Below, piece after piece: positions 1 through 8,914 of a stretch of DNA of 37,698 bases. The translations under genes were made by a program, and so were the position numbers. How positions within the stretch are numbered: position 1 is the first letter of the stretch; each line of letters opens with the position of its first letter. Origin of the DNA: Candidatus Rariloculus versatilis (GTDB lineage Bacteria; Pseudomonadota; Gammaproteobacteria; Steroidobacterales; Rariloculaceae); contig JAQAJI010000021.1 of NCBI GenBank assembly GCA_028278665.1, positions 1 to 37,698 of the forward strand, given 5' to 3'. Below the pieces are notes generated by a model, which made no database searches, had not been told where the DNA came from, and saw nothing but the letters and a program-made list of their open reading frames with translations.

Positions 1-602
1 GCCTGTTTGATGCAGTCGTGAAACGCCGCAAGGTCGCTCTCGGTCTGAAAGCCGACGACGTCGTACGACGCCAGTGCACTCAACAGTCCCTCGTATCCCG
101 GCAGGGTCCGCAACACGTCAAAGCTCGGAAACGGAACGTGCAGAAAAAAGCCGATCGGCTGGGCAACGTTCATGCGCCTGAGCGACGCGCCGAGCAGGAA
201 GAGGTGGAAATCGTGCACCCAGATCAGGTCGTCGGCCTCGAGCAGTGGCACGAGCTTGCGCGCGAAGAGTTCGTTGACGCGCCGGTAGGCTTCGTATTCC
301 GCGCGGCTGTACCTGAAGAAACCAAGCATGTAATGCAACAGTGGCCAGAGCGTGTCGTTGCTGAACCCGTTGTAGTAGCGTTCGAAGTCCTGCTTGTTGA
401 TGCGGATCGTCGCAAACTCGATTTCGCCGTCCCGCTTGAGCTTCGGGTCGCCGGGGTCGCGGGCCGTCGTCTTGCCGCTCCAGCCGAACCAGATGCCGCC
501 GCGTTCCCGGAGCGCCGCGAGCACGCCGACGGCGAGTCCTCCGGCGGACTTCCCGCCTGTCGGTACGGCAACGCGATTCGAAACGGCGACAAGCCTGCTC
601 AT
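1..602 (-). CDS. otsA: Trehalose-6-phosphate synthase, N-terminal 200 residues (3' end outside window)
   Basis: OtsA (GT20) joins UDP-glucose and glucose-6-phosphate to form trehalose-6-phosphate in the cytoplasm. The reverse strand reads openly from an ATG at 602 to the window edge, beginning MSRLVAVSNRVAVP, then a GGKSAGG glycine-rich loop, a GIWFGWSG stretch, and further on WVHDFHL and a FFLHVPFPS-like segment. All are in the order expected for OtsA. The ATG sits in an ATGA overlap with the stop of a 24-codon ORF, which in turn overlaps the GH15 gene, so translation is probably coupled. The gene is last seen in an otsB > GH15 > otsA order, the usual trehalose block. Only about 40% of the protein is visible, so the C-terminal UDP-glucose site cannot be checked. 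Confidence 0.93.
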   Translation of the reverse strand, partial: MSRLVAVSNRVAVPTGGKSAGGLAVGVLAALRERGGIWFGWSGKTTARDPGDPKLKRDGEIEFATIRINKQDFERYYNGFSNDTLWPLLHYMLGFFRYSRAEYEAYRRVNELFARKLVPLLEADDLIWVHDFHLFLLGASLRRMNVAQPIGFFLHVPFPSFDVLRTLPGYEGLLSALASYDVVGFQTESDLAAFHDCIKQ

Positions 603-673
603 GCGGCTTGCTCGCGCGAACGACCCAGACCCACCGGGAACCGGAACGCCCTTTGGAGTTGAATTGTGCTCAT
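599..673 (-). CDS. 24-codon linker ORF coupled at both ends
   Basis: A tiny ORF (MSTIQLQRAFRFPVG, ending GRSREQAA) fills the space between the GH15 gene and otsA. Its ATG overlaps the GH15 stop as ATGA, and its own stop overlaps the otsA ATG as ATGA. Its last residues (SREQAA) echo the last residues of the GH15 protein (SWEQAV). At DNA level, GAGCAAGCCG(T/C)ATGAGCA occurs at both junctions about 70 bp apart, so it looks like a short tandem duplication of a gene end that kept coupling intact. I know of no function for the peptide. It may serve only to pass ribosomes to otsA, or not be made. Confidence 0.4.
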   Translation of the reverse strand: MSTIQLQRAFRFPVGLGRSREQAA

Positions 674-2460
674 ACGGCTTGCTCCCAGGAACGGCTGAGC
701 CGCATGGCGGCCGTGACGATGCCGACCATGCTGTAGGTTTGCGGAAAATTGCCCCATAGCTCGCCCGTTTCCGGGTCGAGATCCTCCGAAAGCAGGCCGA
801 GCGCGGTGCGCCGCTCGAGCATGTTGCCGAAGAGTTCGCGGGCCTCCTCGTGGCGGCCGACCGCGGCGAGCGCATTGATGTACCAGAAGGTGCAGATGTT
901 GAATGCGGTCTCGGGCCTGCCGAAGTCGTCCTCGCCCGCGTAACGGAAGACATACGGTCCCTGCCTGAGTTCGGCTTCGATCGCCGCGATCGTGCCGAGG
1001 AAGCGCGGGTCCGTCGGCGCTACGAAGCCGAGGTCGGCAAGCGTGAGCAGGCTCGCGTCGAGCGCCGTGCCGCCGAAGCTCGCGACGAAGCTCTCGCGTT
1101 CGTCGCTCCAGGCCTCGGCGAGGATTCGCTCGCGCAGCCGGTCCGCGGTCGCGTCCCAGTGTGCGGCGCGTGGCTCGGCTCCGAGCCGCCGGGCGATGCG
1201 CGCGAGCCGGTCGCAGGCCGCCCAGCACATGACCGCGGAATAGGTATGCACCTCGCTGCGGCCGCGATATTCCCAAAGCCCGGCATCGGGCTGGTCATAG
1301 ATCTCCGCCGCACGCGTCCCGAGCGCCTCGAGCAGCGCGAACTGGTGCTCGGTGCCCTGCCCGACGAGCCTGCTGTCGAAGAAACACTGCGTGGCCGCGA
1401 GCACGGTCGCGCCGAACGAGTCGTTCTGGATCTGCCGGTACGCGTCGTTGCCGACGCGCACCGGACCCATGCTGCGATACCCCGGGAGGCTCTCGATCAT
1501 GCGCTCGTCGAGCCGGTCCTCTCCGGAGATGCCGTACACGGGCTGAAGGTCGCCCGAGCCGCCGTGCTCGGCGACGAGGTTGAACAGGTACCGCACGAAC
1601 GCCTGCATCGTCCGGGTCGCACCGAGGCGATTGAGCGCCTGCACGACGTAGAAACTGTCCCTGAGCCAGCAGAATCGATAGTCCCAGTTGCGGCCACTGT
1701 CCGGCGCTTCCGGAATCGACGTGGTGAGCGCGGCGAGCACCGCGCCCGTGTCCTCGTAGGTGCAAAGCTTCAGCGTGATCGCCGCACGGATGACTTCCTC
1801 CTGCCATTCGAACGGTATGGACAGCGCCCGCGTCCAGCCCTCCCAGTACGCCTTGGTCTCGCCGAACATCTCGCGCGCGAGCTTCTCGGGACCCTCCGGG
1901 ATCGTCTCGTCCGGACCGAGGATCAACGAGACCGGCGCTTCGAGGACCAGCGCGCGCTCCTCGAGCACTGTGGCGAGCGACGCGTTGGTCGTGGCGCGCA
2001 GCGTGAAATCGCCGCTGACGAAGCGGATGTGATTGCTGCCGTGCGTGATCTCGGGTGTCGTGCTGCCGTACCCGACAGCGGGTCTGAGCCTGATCCGGAT
2101 CGCCGGAGTGCCGGTGACCGGTTCGATTCGGCGCACAACCATGATCGGATGGAAGCTCCTCCCGAACTGCGCGTAGCGCGGCGCGAAGTCCGTGATTCTG
2201 ACGGCATTGCCGGCCTTGTCCTCGAGCCGCGTCGTCAGGATCGCAGTGTTCTCGATGTAGTCCTGCTCCGAACGCTCGAAGTCCAGCAGTTCCACGTCGA
2301 AAAAACCGGCCTCGGCCGTCGGGATCTCGGCATCGAGCAGCGAGCAGAAAAAGGGATCGGCATCCACCCTCGGAAACGAGCCCCAGACGAACTTCCCGAG
2401 CCGGTCGACGAGGATCGCGATCTGGCAGTTGCCGATGAGGCCGAGTTCGAGATCAGCCAT
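670..2460 (-). CDS. Glycoside hydrolase family 15 protein (glucoamylase/trehalase-like)
   Basis: A 596-residue cytoplasmic protein with the two-part GH15 layout: an N-terminal beta-sandwich (about residues 1-230) starting MADLELGLIGNCQIAILVD, then an (alpha/alpha)6 barrel. Family motifs are RNWDYRFCWLRD, GLWEYRG with the likely general acid Glu, and near the C-terminus SEDLDPETGELWGNFPQTYS with the likely general base Glu. No signal peptide is seen. Members of this bacterial group act on alpha-glucosides, and some are trehalases. Lying between otsB and otsA, a role in trehalose turnover is a reasonable inference, but the sequence alone does not separate trehalase from glucoamylase. The ATG at 2460 has an upstream GCGGGAA. 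A 71-bp gap separates it from otsB, consistent with one operon. Confidence 0.9.
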   Translation of the reverse strand: MADLELGLIGNCQIAILVDRLGKFVWGSFPRVDADPFFCSLLDAEIPTAEAGFFDVELLDFERSEQDYIENTAILTTRLEDKAGNAVRITDFAPRYAQFGRSFHPIMVVRRIEPVTGTPAIRIRLRPAVGYGSTTPEITHGSNHIRFVSGDFTLRATTNASLATVLEERALVLEAPVSLILGPDETIPEGPEKLAREMFGETKAYWEGWTRALSIPFEWQEEVIRAAITLKLCTYEDTGAVLAALTTSIPEAPDSGRNWDYRFCWLRDSFYVVQALNRLGATRTMQAFVRYLFNLVAEHGGSGDLQPVYGISGEDRLDERMIESLPGYRSMGPVRVGNDAYRQIQNDSFGATVLAATQCFFDSRLVGQGTEHQFALLEALGTRAAEIYDQPDAGLWEYRGRSEVHTYSAVMCWAACDRLARIARRLGAEPRAAHWDATADRLRERILAEAWSDERESFVASFGGTALDASLLTLADLGFVAPTDPRFLGTIAAIEAELRQGPYVFRYAGEDDFGRPETAFNICTFWYINALAAVGRHEEARELFGNMLERRTALGLLSEDLDPETGELWGNFPQTYSMVGIVTAAMRLSRSWEQAV

Positions 2461-2531
2461 GCGATTTTCCCGCTACAGGATCGACGGCGAGCAGCCAGGA
2501 TCGCCGTTTGCCGGCGAGGCCGTGTACAGGA

Positions 2532-3395
2532 TTACCCATGTCCGCCGCGCGCCTCGCGATCGACGAGCGCTTCGAGCCACCCGAGCACGGCGTCGACGTT
2601 CGGTAGCCGCCAGGGCGCGGCGGAGGCGCCGGAACGCACCTTGACGGCCACGCCGCCGAGCGAGTTGACGGCCTCGAAGGCCGCTTCGTCCGTGATGTCG
2701 TCACCGACAAATACCGGCGTTCGCTCGACGAACGGCGGCTCGCGCATGAACGCGCGAACGGCCGCGCCCTTGTTCATCGCCGCGGGCTTGATTTCCACGA
2801 CCATGGTGCCCCTGAGCAGTTCGTATCCCGGCGGCAGCGAAGCTTCGAGCCGGGCGGCGAGTTCGAGGATCGCACCCTCGAGGTCGCCGCGCTTGCGGTA
2901 GTGCAGCGCCACGCCGATCTGCTTGTCCTCGACGATGACGCCGGGATTCGCCCGCTGAAACGCATCCATCGCCCGACGTACGCCGTCCAGGGCGCCGGGA
3001 TCGATTGTCGGCGGGGGCTCCGGCGGCGGCGCATCCTTCGGCAGCACATCCTTCGCCGGGCTGTCCGTCGCCGGGCTGTCCGCCGCGGCGCTGTCCGTCG
3101 GCAGCGTGTCCGCCATACCGTTACTGCGGCGTTCGTTGCCATGTACGCCGGCGAGCGCGAATCGATGCGGCGCCAGCAGACGGTCGATCTCCCGTATCGG
3201 CCGGCCGCTGACGAAGGCCACGGCGCCGCCCGTAGCTTCCGGCAGCCTCGGCAGCAACTTCCTGAGCCGCTCCGACAGCTCCACGCCGCCGGGTTCCTCG
3301 GCGAGTTCGAGCAGCGTGCCGTCAAGGTCGAGAAAAAGAGCCGGGCGGGCGGGCCATTCCGGTTTGGTCGTCTCGGTCACGCGGCGAAGATACAA
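2532..3395 (-). CDS. otsB: Trehalose-6-phosphate phosphatase
   Basis: HAD-superfamily phosphatase that dephosphorylates trehalose-6-phosphate to trehalose. Seen: motif I DLDGT at residues 23-27 (nucleophile Asp23, acid/base Asp25), motif II FVSGRP, and motif IV VFVGDDITDEAAF with the Mg-binding aspartates. At 287 residues it is slightly longer than common OtsB, because a low-complexity Asp/Ser/Pro/Ala segment (about residues 98-128, with repeated DSPA/TDSPA and a PPPEPPP run) is inserted in or before the cap domain. That part looks like a slipped tandem repeat and is probably a flexible loop. First gene of the trehalose operon. A GTG five codons downstream of the chosen ATG is an alternative start. 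Confidence 0.92.
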   Translation of the reverse strand: MYLRRVTETTKPEWPARPALFLDLDGTLLELAEEPGGVELSERLRKLLPRLPEATGGAVAFVSGRPIREIDRLLAPHRFALAGVHGNERRSNGMADTLPTDSAAADSPATDSPAKDVLPKDAPPPEPPPTIDPGALDGVRRAMDAFQRANPGVIVEDKQIGVALHYRKRGDLEGAILELAARLEASLPPGYELLRGTMVVEIKPAAMNKGAAVRAFMREPPFVERTPVFVGDDITDEAAFEAVNSLGGVAVKVRSGASAAPWRLPNVDAVLGWLEALVDREARGGHG

Positions 3396-3420
3396 CGGTG
3401 TCGGTCGGGCCGCAAAAGCC

Positions 3421-3432
3421 GAGGGTACCCTC
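3421..3432. promoter_or_regulatory. 12-bp perfect palindrome between otsB and folE
   Basis: GAGGGTACCCTC is a perfect palindrome in the 156-bp spacer between the divergent otsB and folE genes, 26 bp upstream of the otsB start. Its position would suit an operator for the trehalose genes, but no second copy or known consensus supports this, and a 12-bp palindrome can arise by chance. Confidence 0.25.
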
Positions 3433-3498
3433 CAGGCAGCACCGCTTCCCTACGCGGCCTGCACAACCCGGCGAACGGGATGTCCGACAGGCCGTTGG

Positions 3499-3527
3499 TT
3501 GCACGTCGGCGGTGCCGCGCTTAGACT
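3499..3527 (+). promoter_or_regulatory. Candidate sigma70 promoter of folE
   Basis: TTGCAC (3499-3504) and TAGACT (3522-3527) are 17 bp apart, close to the sigma70 consensus. This would start transcription near 3534, leaving a very short leader before the folE ATG at 3552. No clear Shine-Dalgarno sequence lies in that leader. Confidence 0.45.
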
Positions 3528-3551
3528 GCCGCCCCCTGTTTCTGCAACCGC

Positions 3552-4148
3552 ATGCAAAGCTTGGTGAACCGACCGACCAGAGAAGCAGCCGAGCGCGCCG
3601 TTCGAGTCCTGCTCGAGTGGATCGGCGACAATCCCGACCGCGAAGGACTGCGCTCGACCCCGGAGCGCGTCGTCAAGGCCTACGACGACTGGTTCGCCGG
3701 CTACCGCGACGACCCGGTGGAATTTCTCAGACGCACGTTCCGCGAGGTCGACGGTTACGACGAGATGATCGTGCTGCGGGACATCCGCTTCGAATCCCAC
3801 TGCGAGCATCACATCGCGCCGATCGTCGGCAAGGTCCACATCGGTTACCTGCCCGACCGCAAGGTCGTCGGCATCAGCAAGCTTGCCCGCGTCGTCGAGA
3901 CCTTCGCCCGGCGCCTGCAGGTGCAAGAGGCGATGACCGCGCAGATCGCACATTGCATCCATGACGTGCTCAAGCCCAAGGGGGTCGGCGTCGTCGTCGA
4001 AGGGACCCACCAGTGCATGACGACGCGCGGCGTGCGCAAGCACGGCGTCAGCATGATCACGAGTCAACTGCTCGGGCAGTTCCGCTCGGATCCGCGCACG
4101 CGCAACGAATTTCTCACGATGATCGGCAGGCCGAACGTCTCCGGCTGA
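3552..4148 (+). CDS. folE: GTP cyclohydrolase I
   Basis: Converts GTP to 7,8-dihydroneopterin triphosphate, the first step of tetrahydrofolate/pterin synthesis. The 198-residue length is typical. Seen: the [14 protein letters not shown] segment, the zinc/catalytic site SHCEHH (Cys and His ligands), the [20 protein letters not shown] core, and the late [12 protein letters not shown] motif carrying the second zinc Cys and QCM signature. No truncation or unusual residue. It is divergent from otsB and convergent with ubiX; the 215 bp to ubiX hold no clear terminator. Placement beside the trehalose genes suggests no functional link. Confidence 0.96.
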   Translation: MQSLVNRPTREAAERAVRVLLEWIGDNPDREGLRSTPERVVKAYDDWFAGYRDDPVEFLRRTFREVDGYDEMIVLRDIRFESHCEHHIAPIVGKVHIGYLPDRKVVGISKLARVVETFARRLQVQEAMTAQIAHCIHDVLKPKGVGVVVEGTHQCMTTRGVRKHGVSMITSQLLGQFRSDPRTRNEFLTMIGRPNVSG

Positions 4149-4362
4149 CGTTCGTACGGCCTGCGGCAGGGCGCTCCACGGACGGCTGAACCAGGCTGTC
4201 CTCTGCTTTCCGATGAAGTGCTGGTCGCCGGCCGACCGAACGCTTCCAGCCGAACGCTGCGGCGCAATGCCCGAGGCGGGCAGCAGCATACGTAGACCCG
4301 CAACGCGCAGGACGCAACGGCTGTCCGACGGTGCGTCCGCCGCCCGTCGATGAGGCTCGCGG

Positions 4363-4950
4363 CTAATCGCCGCTGTCGCGATCCCTGATCCCCGTCCAGC
4401 GCCTGAGCCGCGGCGAATCGACGTCGAAGAGATCGAGCACCCGGCCCACCGTCTGATCGACCATCGCGTCGATGCTGTCGAGGTTGGCGTAGAACGCGGG
4501 CACCGGGGGAAAGACGATGCCGCCGAGTTCGGTCACGGTCGTCATGTTGCGCAGGTGCACGAGGTGCAGCGGGGTTTCGCGGACGAGCAGCACTACCCGG
4601 CGGCGCTCCTTGAACGCGACGTCGGCGGCCCTCGCGACGAGCGTGTCGGCCACCCCCGTCGCGATCGACGCGAGAGTTTTCATCGAACACGGCGCAATTA
4701 TCATGCCGTCGGTGCGGAACGACCCGCTCGCGACGCTCGCGGCAATGTCACGGTCGGAGTGAACGACGTCGGCCAGCGTTTCGAGCTGCGCGCGATCCAT
4801 GTCCAGCTCGACGGAAACGTTGAGAAAGCCCGCCTTCGACACGACAAGGTGCGTCTCGACATCGGGCTCCTCGCGCAGCGCTTCGAGCAGGCGCACGCCG
4901 TAGATCGAACCGGAAGCGCCGGTAATCGCGATGACAATGCGGCGCGTCAC
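4363..4950 (-). CDS. ubiX: Flavin prenyltransferase UbiX
   Basis: UbiX attaches a dimethylallyl unit to FMN to make prenylated FMN, the cofactor of UbiD-type (de)carboxylases, including 3-octaprenyl-4-hydroxybenzoate decarboxylase. The 195-residue length is right for the family. Seen: N-terminal ITGASGSIYGVRLLEAL FMN-binding loop, IIAPCSMKTLASIATG, RRRVVLLVRETPLHLVHLRNM, and PPVPAFYAN near the C-terminus. The start is a GTG at 4950, with GGGAGG about 12 bases upstream; no in-frame ATG fits better. No ubiD lies in the window. Because aromatic catabolism genes follow, an accessory role in decarboxylation is possible, but the housekeeping ubiquinone role is the simpler reading. Confidence 0.95.
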   Translation of the reverse strand: MTRRIVIAITGASGSIYGVRLLEALREEPDVETHLVVSKAGFLNVSVELDMDRAQLETLADVVHSDRDIAASVASGSFRTDGMIIAPCSMKTLASIATGVADTLVARAADVAFKERRRVVLLVRETPLHLVHLRNMTTVTELGGIVFPPVPAFYANLDSIDAMVDQTVGRVLDLFDVDSPRLRRWTGIRDRDSGD

Positions 4951-5128
4951 TTGTCCGTCAACCTCCCGTGGTCCAACATTCCCGACGCCAATACTGCCGT
5001 TGCATGATGGACGAACGACCTCACCCTTTGCCGGGCCGCCATCCGGTTGCCGCCGTGCGGCAGCGAGTCCCGCCGCAGCCGCGGCCGGGCGAGGATATCA
5101 TGCGGTTTGAAACCACCGGAGCATGCTG

Positions 5129-5812
5129 ATGGAGGGACTCGATCTCGGGCCCGTGTGGCTCAGCATCCAGCTCGCCACGGTCACGGTCCTCGTGCTGCTC
5201 GTCATCGCGACCCCGCTCGCGTGGTGGCTTGCCTTCACGCGGACCCGTGCGCGCGCGGTCATTGAGGCGGTCGTCGCGCTGCCGCTCGTCCTGCCGCCGA
5301 CCGTGCTCGGCTTCTACCTGCTCATCGTGCTCGGGCCGGCCGGCGCAATTGGTCGTTTCTGGGTCCAACTGACGGACACGACGCTGACCTTTTCGTTCAC
5401 CGGACTCGTCATTGCGTCGGTGATCTACTCCTTCCCGTTCGCGGTCCAGCCGCTGCAGGGCGCGTTCGAAGCCGTCGGCCGGGCGCCGCTTGAGGCCGCC
5501 GCGACGCTCGGCGCGACGCCCATGCAGACCTTCGCGCGCGTTGCCTCGCCGCTCGCGCTTCGCGGTTACATTTCGGCCATCGTGCTCGGCTTCGCGCACA
5601 CGCTTGGCGAGTTCGGCGTGGTGCTCATGGTCGGCGGCAACATCCCGGGCAGCACCAAGGTCGTCTCGATCGCCGTCTTCGAACACGTCGAGACCATCAG
5701 CTACACGCAGGCGCACATCCTCTCGGCGGGGCTGCTCGCATTCTCGTTCGTCGTGCTGCTGGCCGTCTACGCGCTCAATCGCCGGATTCCGATAGGCACG
5801 GCGTATGTCTGA
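5129..5812 (+). CDS. modB: Molybdate ABC transporter permease
   Basis: Inner-membrane permease for molybdate import. About 227 residues with five to six hydrophobic helices. Contains LPLVLPPTVLGFYLL and the cytoplasmic EAA-type loop EAAATLGATPMQTF that contacts the ATPase, then FAHTLGEFGVVLMVGGNIPG, a ModB hallmark. I chose the ATG at 5129, because GGAG lies 7 bases upstream; an ATG six bases earlier (5123) leaves almost no spacing. The stop overlaps the modC ATG at 5805. No periplasmic binding protein (modA) precedes it: the 178 bp back to ubiX contain no gene, so modA must be elsewhere. Confidence 0.93.
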   Translation: MEGLDLGPVWLSIQLATVTVLVLLVIATPLAWWLAFTRTRARAVIEAVVALPLVLPPTVLGFYLLIVLGPAGAIGRFWVQLTDTTLTFSFTGLVIASVIYSFPFAVQPLQGAFEAVGRAPLEAAATLGATPMQTFARVASPLALRGYISAIVLGFAHTLGEFGVVLMVGGNIPGSTKVVSIAVFEHVETISYTQAHILSAGLLAFSFVVLLAVYALNRRIPIGTAYV

Positions 5813-6957
5813 GCTCGTTCTGGATGTCACCATCGAAAAGCCGGGCTTCTCGATGCAGGTCGGCGAGAGCATCAATCTTCGGCGCCAGCGGCGCCGGCAA
5901 GACGACGCTGCTCAGGATCATCGCGGGGCTCGAGCCCGCGGCCCGCGGGAAAGTCGTCTTTGACGGTCAGGTCTGGCAGGAGGACCGGGATTGGACGCCT
6001 GCGCACGAGCGATCGACTGCTTCCTCCGAGTCGCTCCGCACCGCCCGGAAGCGGCGTTTCCTGCCCGCCCACGAGCGCGCCGTCGGCTTCGTATTCCAGG
6101 ACACGCGGCTCTTCACGCACCTGAGCGTGGAAGGGAACCTGCGGTTCGCGCTCCGACACGGGCGGTTCGCCTCCGGCTTCGGCACCGGCACCGGCACTGG
6201 CACCGGCAGCGGCATCGGCATGAGCGAAGTCGTCGCCGCACTCGAACTGGAGAACCTGCTTGCGCGGCGGCCGGCATCGCTGTCGGGGGGCGAACGACAG
6301 CGCGTGGCGATCGGCCGGGCACTGCTCGCCAACCCGCGCGTCCTGCTCATGGACGAGCCGCTGTCGTCACTCGACACGGCCCGCAAGCGTGAGATCGTGA
6401 GCTACATCGAGGCCTTGCCGGCGCGGTTCGCGATTCCGGTGCTCTACGTCACGCACGACATCGACGAGGTCGCACGGCTGTCGAACCGGATGCTGCTGCT
6501 CTCGGCCGGCCGCATTGCCGCGCAAGGCGGCGTCGGCGAGATTCTCGGCCGGATCGATCTGTGGCCGTCGCTGGAACGTCTCGAAGCGGGCTCGGTCATC
6601 GAGGCGCGAGTCGAGCGGCATGAGAACGGGATGACCCACCTCGCCTTCGAGACGGGCACGCTGCAGGTTCCGGCTGTCGACGCGGTGCCGGGAAAGGCCC
6701 TGAGGCTCCGGGTCCACGCACGCGATGTGGCGGTCGCCACCGAACGTCCGCGGCAGCTGAGCATCCGCAACATCCTGCCCGCGACCATCGAGAAGATCGA
6801 TCTGGACGCCACGGTCCACGCGGAACTCCTGCTCGGCATCGGCGCGCAGACGCTGCGCGCGAGAATCACCCGCAACGCGCTTGAAGACCTCGGGCTCGCC
6901 GAAGGCCAGCAAGTCCACGCTTTGATCAAGAGCGTGCTGTTCGAGGGACGCCTCTGA
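5805..6957 (+). CDS. modC: Molybdate ABC transporter ATP-binding protein, frameshift near N-terminus
   Basis: ATPase of the molybdate importer. The expected start (ATG 5805, overlapping the modB stop) reads MSELVLDVTIEKPGFSMQVGE and then runs out of frame. From about 5875 the +1 frame gives IFGASGAGKTTLLRIIAGLEP and continues intact to 6957, so one surplus base around 5871-5877 separates them. A start at ATG 5824 in the downstream frame would give a 377-residue protein with an unnatural first strand. Also seen: GFVFQDTRLF, the LSGGERQR signature, VLLMDEPLSSLD (Walker B), YVTHDIDE, and a C-terminal Mop/TOBE domain (about the last 70 residues). Two oddities: an insertion before the Q-loop carrying PAHER twice, and a (Gly-Thr)n run encoded by ggcacc-type hexamers at 6180-6225. 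It is either a sequencing error or a damaged gene. Confidence 0.82.
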
Positions 6958-6966
6958 GCCGAGTTT

Positions 6967-7047
6967 CCGCAGCCCGCGCGTGGGAGCCCGCCATTCAGCG
7001 AGGACCTGGGGCGCAAGGCCAAGGTTCCCGCAGCCCGCGCGTGGGAG
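6967..7047. repeat. Two 20-bp direct repeats after modC
   Basis: CCGCAGCCCGCGCGTGGGAG occurs at 6967-6986 and again at 7028-7047, 61 bp apart, with similar flanks (GTTTCC/GTTCCC before, a CCGC-like end after). They occupy the 253-bp gap between modC and ligA. Each copy contains a weak GC-rich dyad. The role is unknown: leftover of a duplicated intergenic repeat, or paired binding sites upstream of ligA. Confidence 0.6.
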
Positions 7048-7197
7048 GCCGCTCGATGCGGCATCGCGTGCCGGCATTGCGGTAGAATCCGCTGCCTTCG
7101 GGCGCAGCCCGGCAGTCCGTGACAGAACCTCGCGCAGCACCCGAATGCGGCGAGGCGATTGCCACTCACTGCCCGGTGCAGCGTCGACTCCTTGTGA

Positions 7198-8460
<1,263 letters not shown>

Positions 8461-8914
8461 TAGTTGTTGGCCGGCGAGTCGCAAGTCCCCGATTCTCAGA
8501 CACGCAGTAAAAAGTCCCTGCACGCTCCTCGCCCTCACGTCCGGGAAAGCGTGGCACTGGCGATGCTTTGCCTTGGCCGCGTCCCCGCATGTCTCTTTGG
8601 CACCGGCGTGCACACGACCCTTATGCGTCCTGGCAACCCTCGATGAGAGTTTCTGCTCCGGCTCCGCGCCAACGGTAGGGCGCCGGGCGGATGAAGGGCG
8701 AGACGGGGACCTCGAAGCGAGCGTCTCACGATACCCGTCCGGATCGCACCGACATCCGCAAGCGAGCTGAGCGGAGCGAGCGCCTGACGCTCAATCCTCC
8801 ACCGAGCGTGAGCGTTCCCCGGCTCGCCCTTCATCCGCCCGGCGACCGGCAAAGCAGGTCCGACCACCCCGGGCAGATCAGCCGATGGGGGCGGGATTCC
8901 CTTTGCGGTGGCCG
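8461..8914. other. Intergenic region between convergent ligB and ligI
   Basis: 454 bp without a credible gene: short frames here have no family resemblance. It separates two converging transcription units and holds the long inverted repeat at 8681-8844, listed separately. No T-run terminator was found next to either stop codon. Confidence 0.6.
8681..8844. repeat. 22-bp perfect inverted repeat with extended imperfect arms
   Basis: The 22 bases at 8681-8702 (CGCCGGGCGGATGAAGGGCG plus AG) are the exact reverse complement of 8823-8844. Similarity continues inward imperfectly (ACGGGGAC... opposite ...GTTCCCCGG, then GAGCG/CTCAC blocks), so arms of roughly 35-45 bp bracket about 100 bp. It lies between converging genes. 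It could form a large hairpin acting as a bidirectional terminator, or be a small non-coding mobile repeat; no transposase or target duplication is visible. Confidence 0.7.

Noticed and set aside
850-2901. 683-codon plus-strand open frame opposite the GH15 and otsB genes
   Set aside because: Antisense shadow of GC-rich coding sequence; the translation is Arg/Glu/Asp-rich without any family resemblance, while both minus-strand genes show clear motifs.
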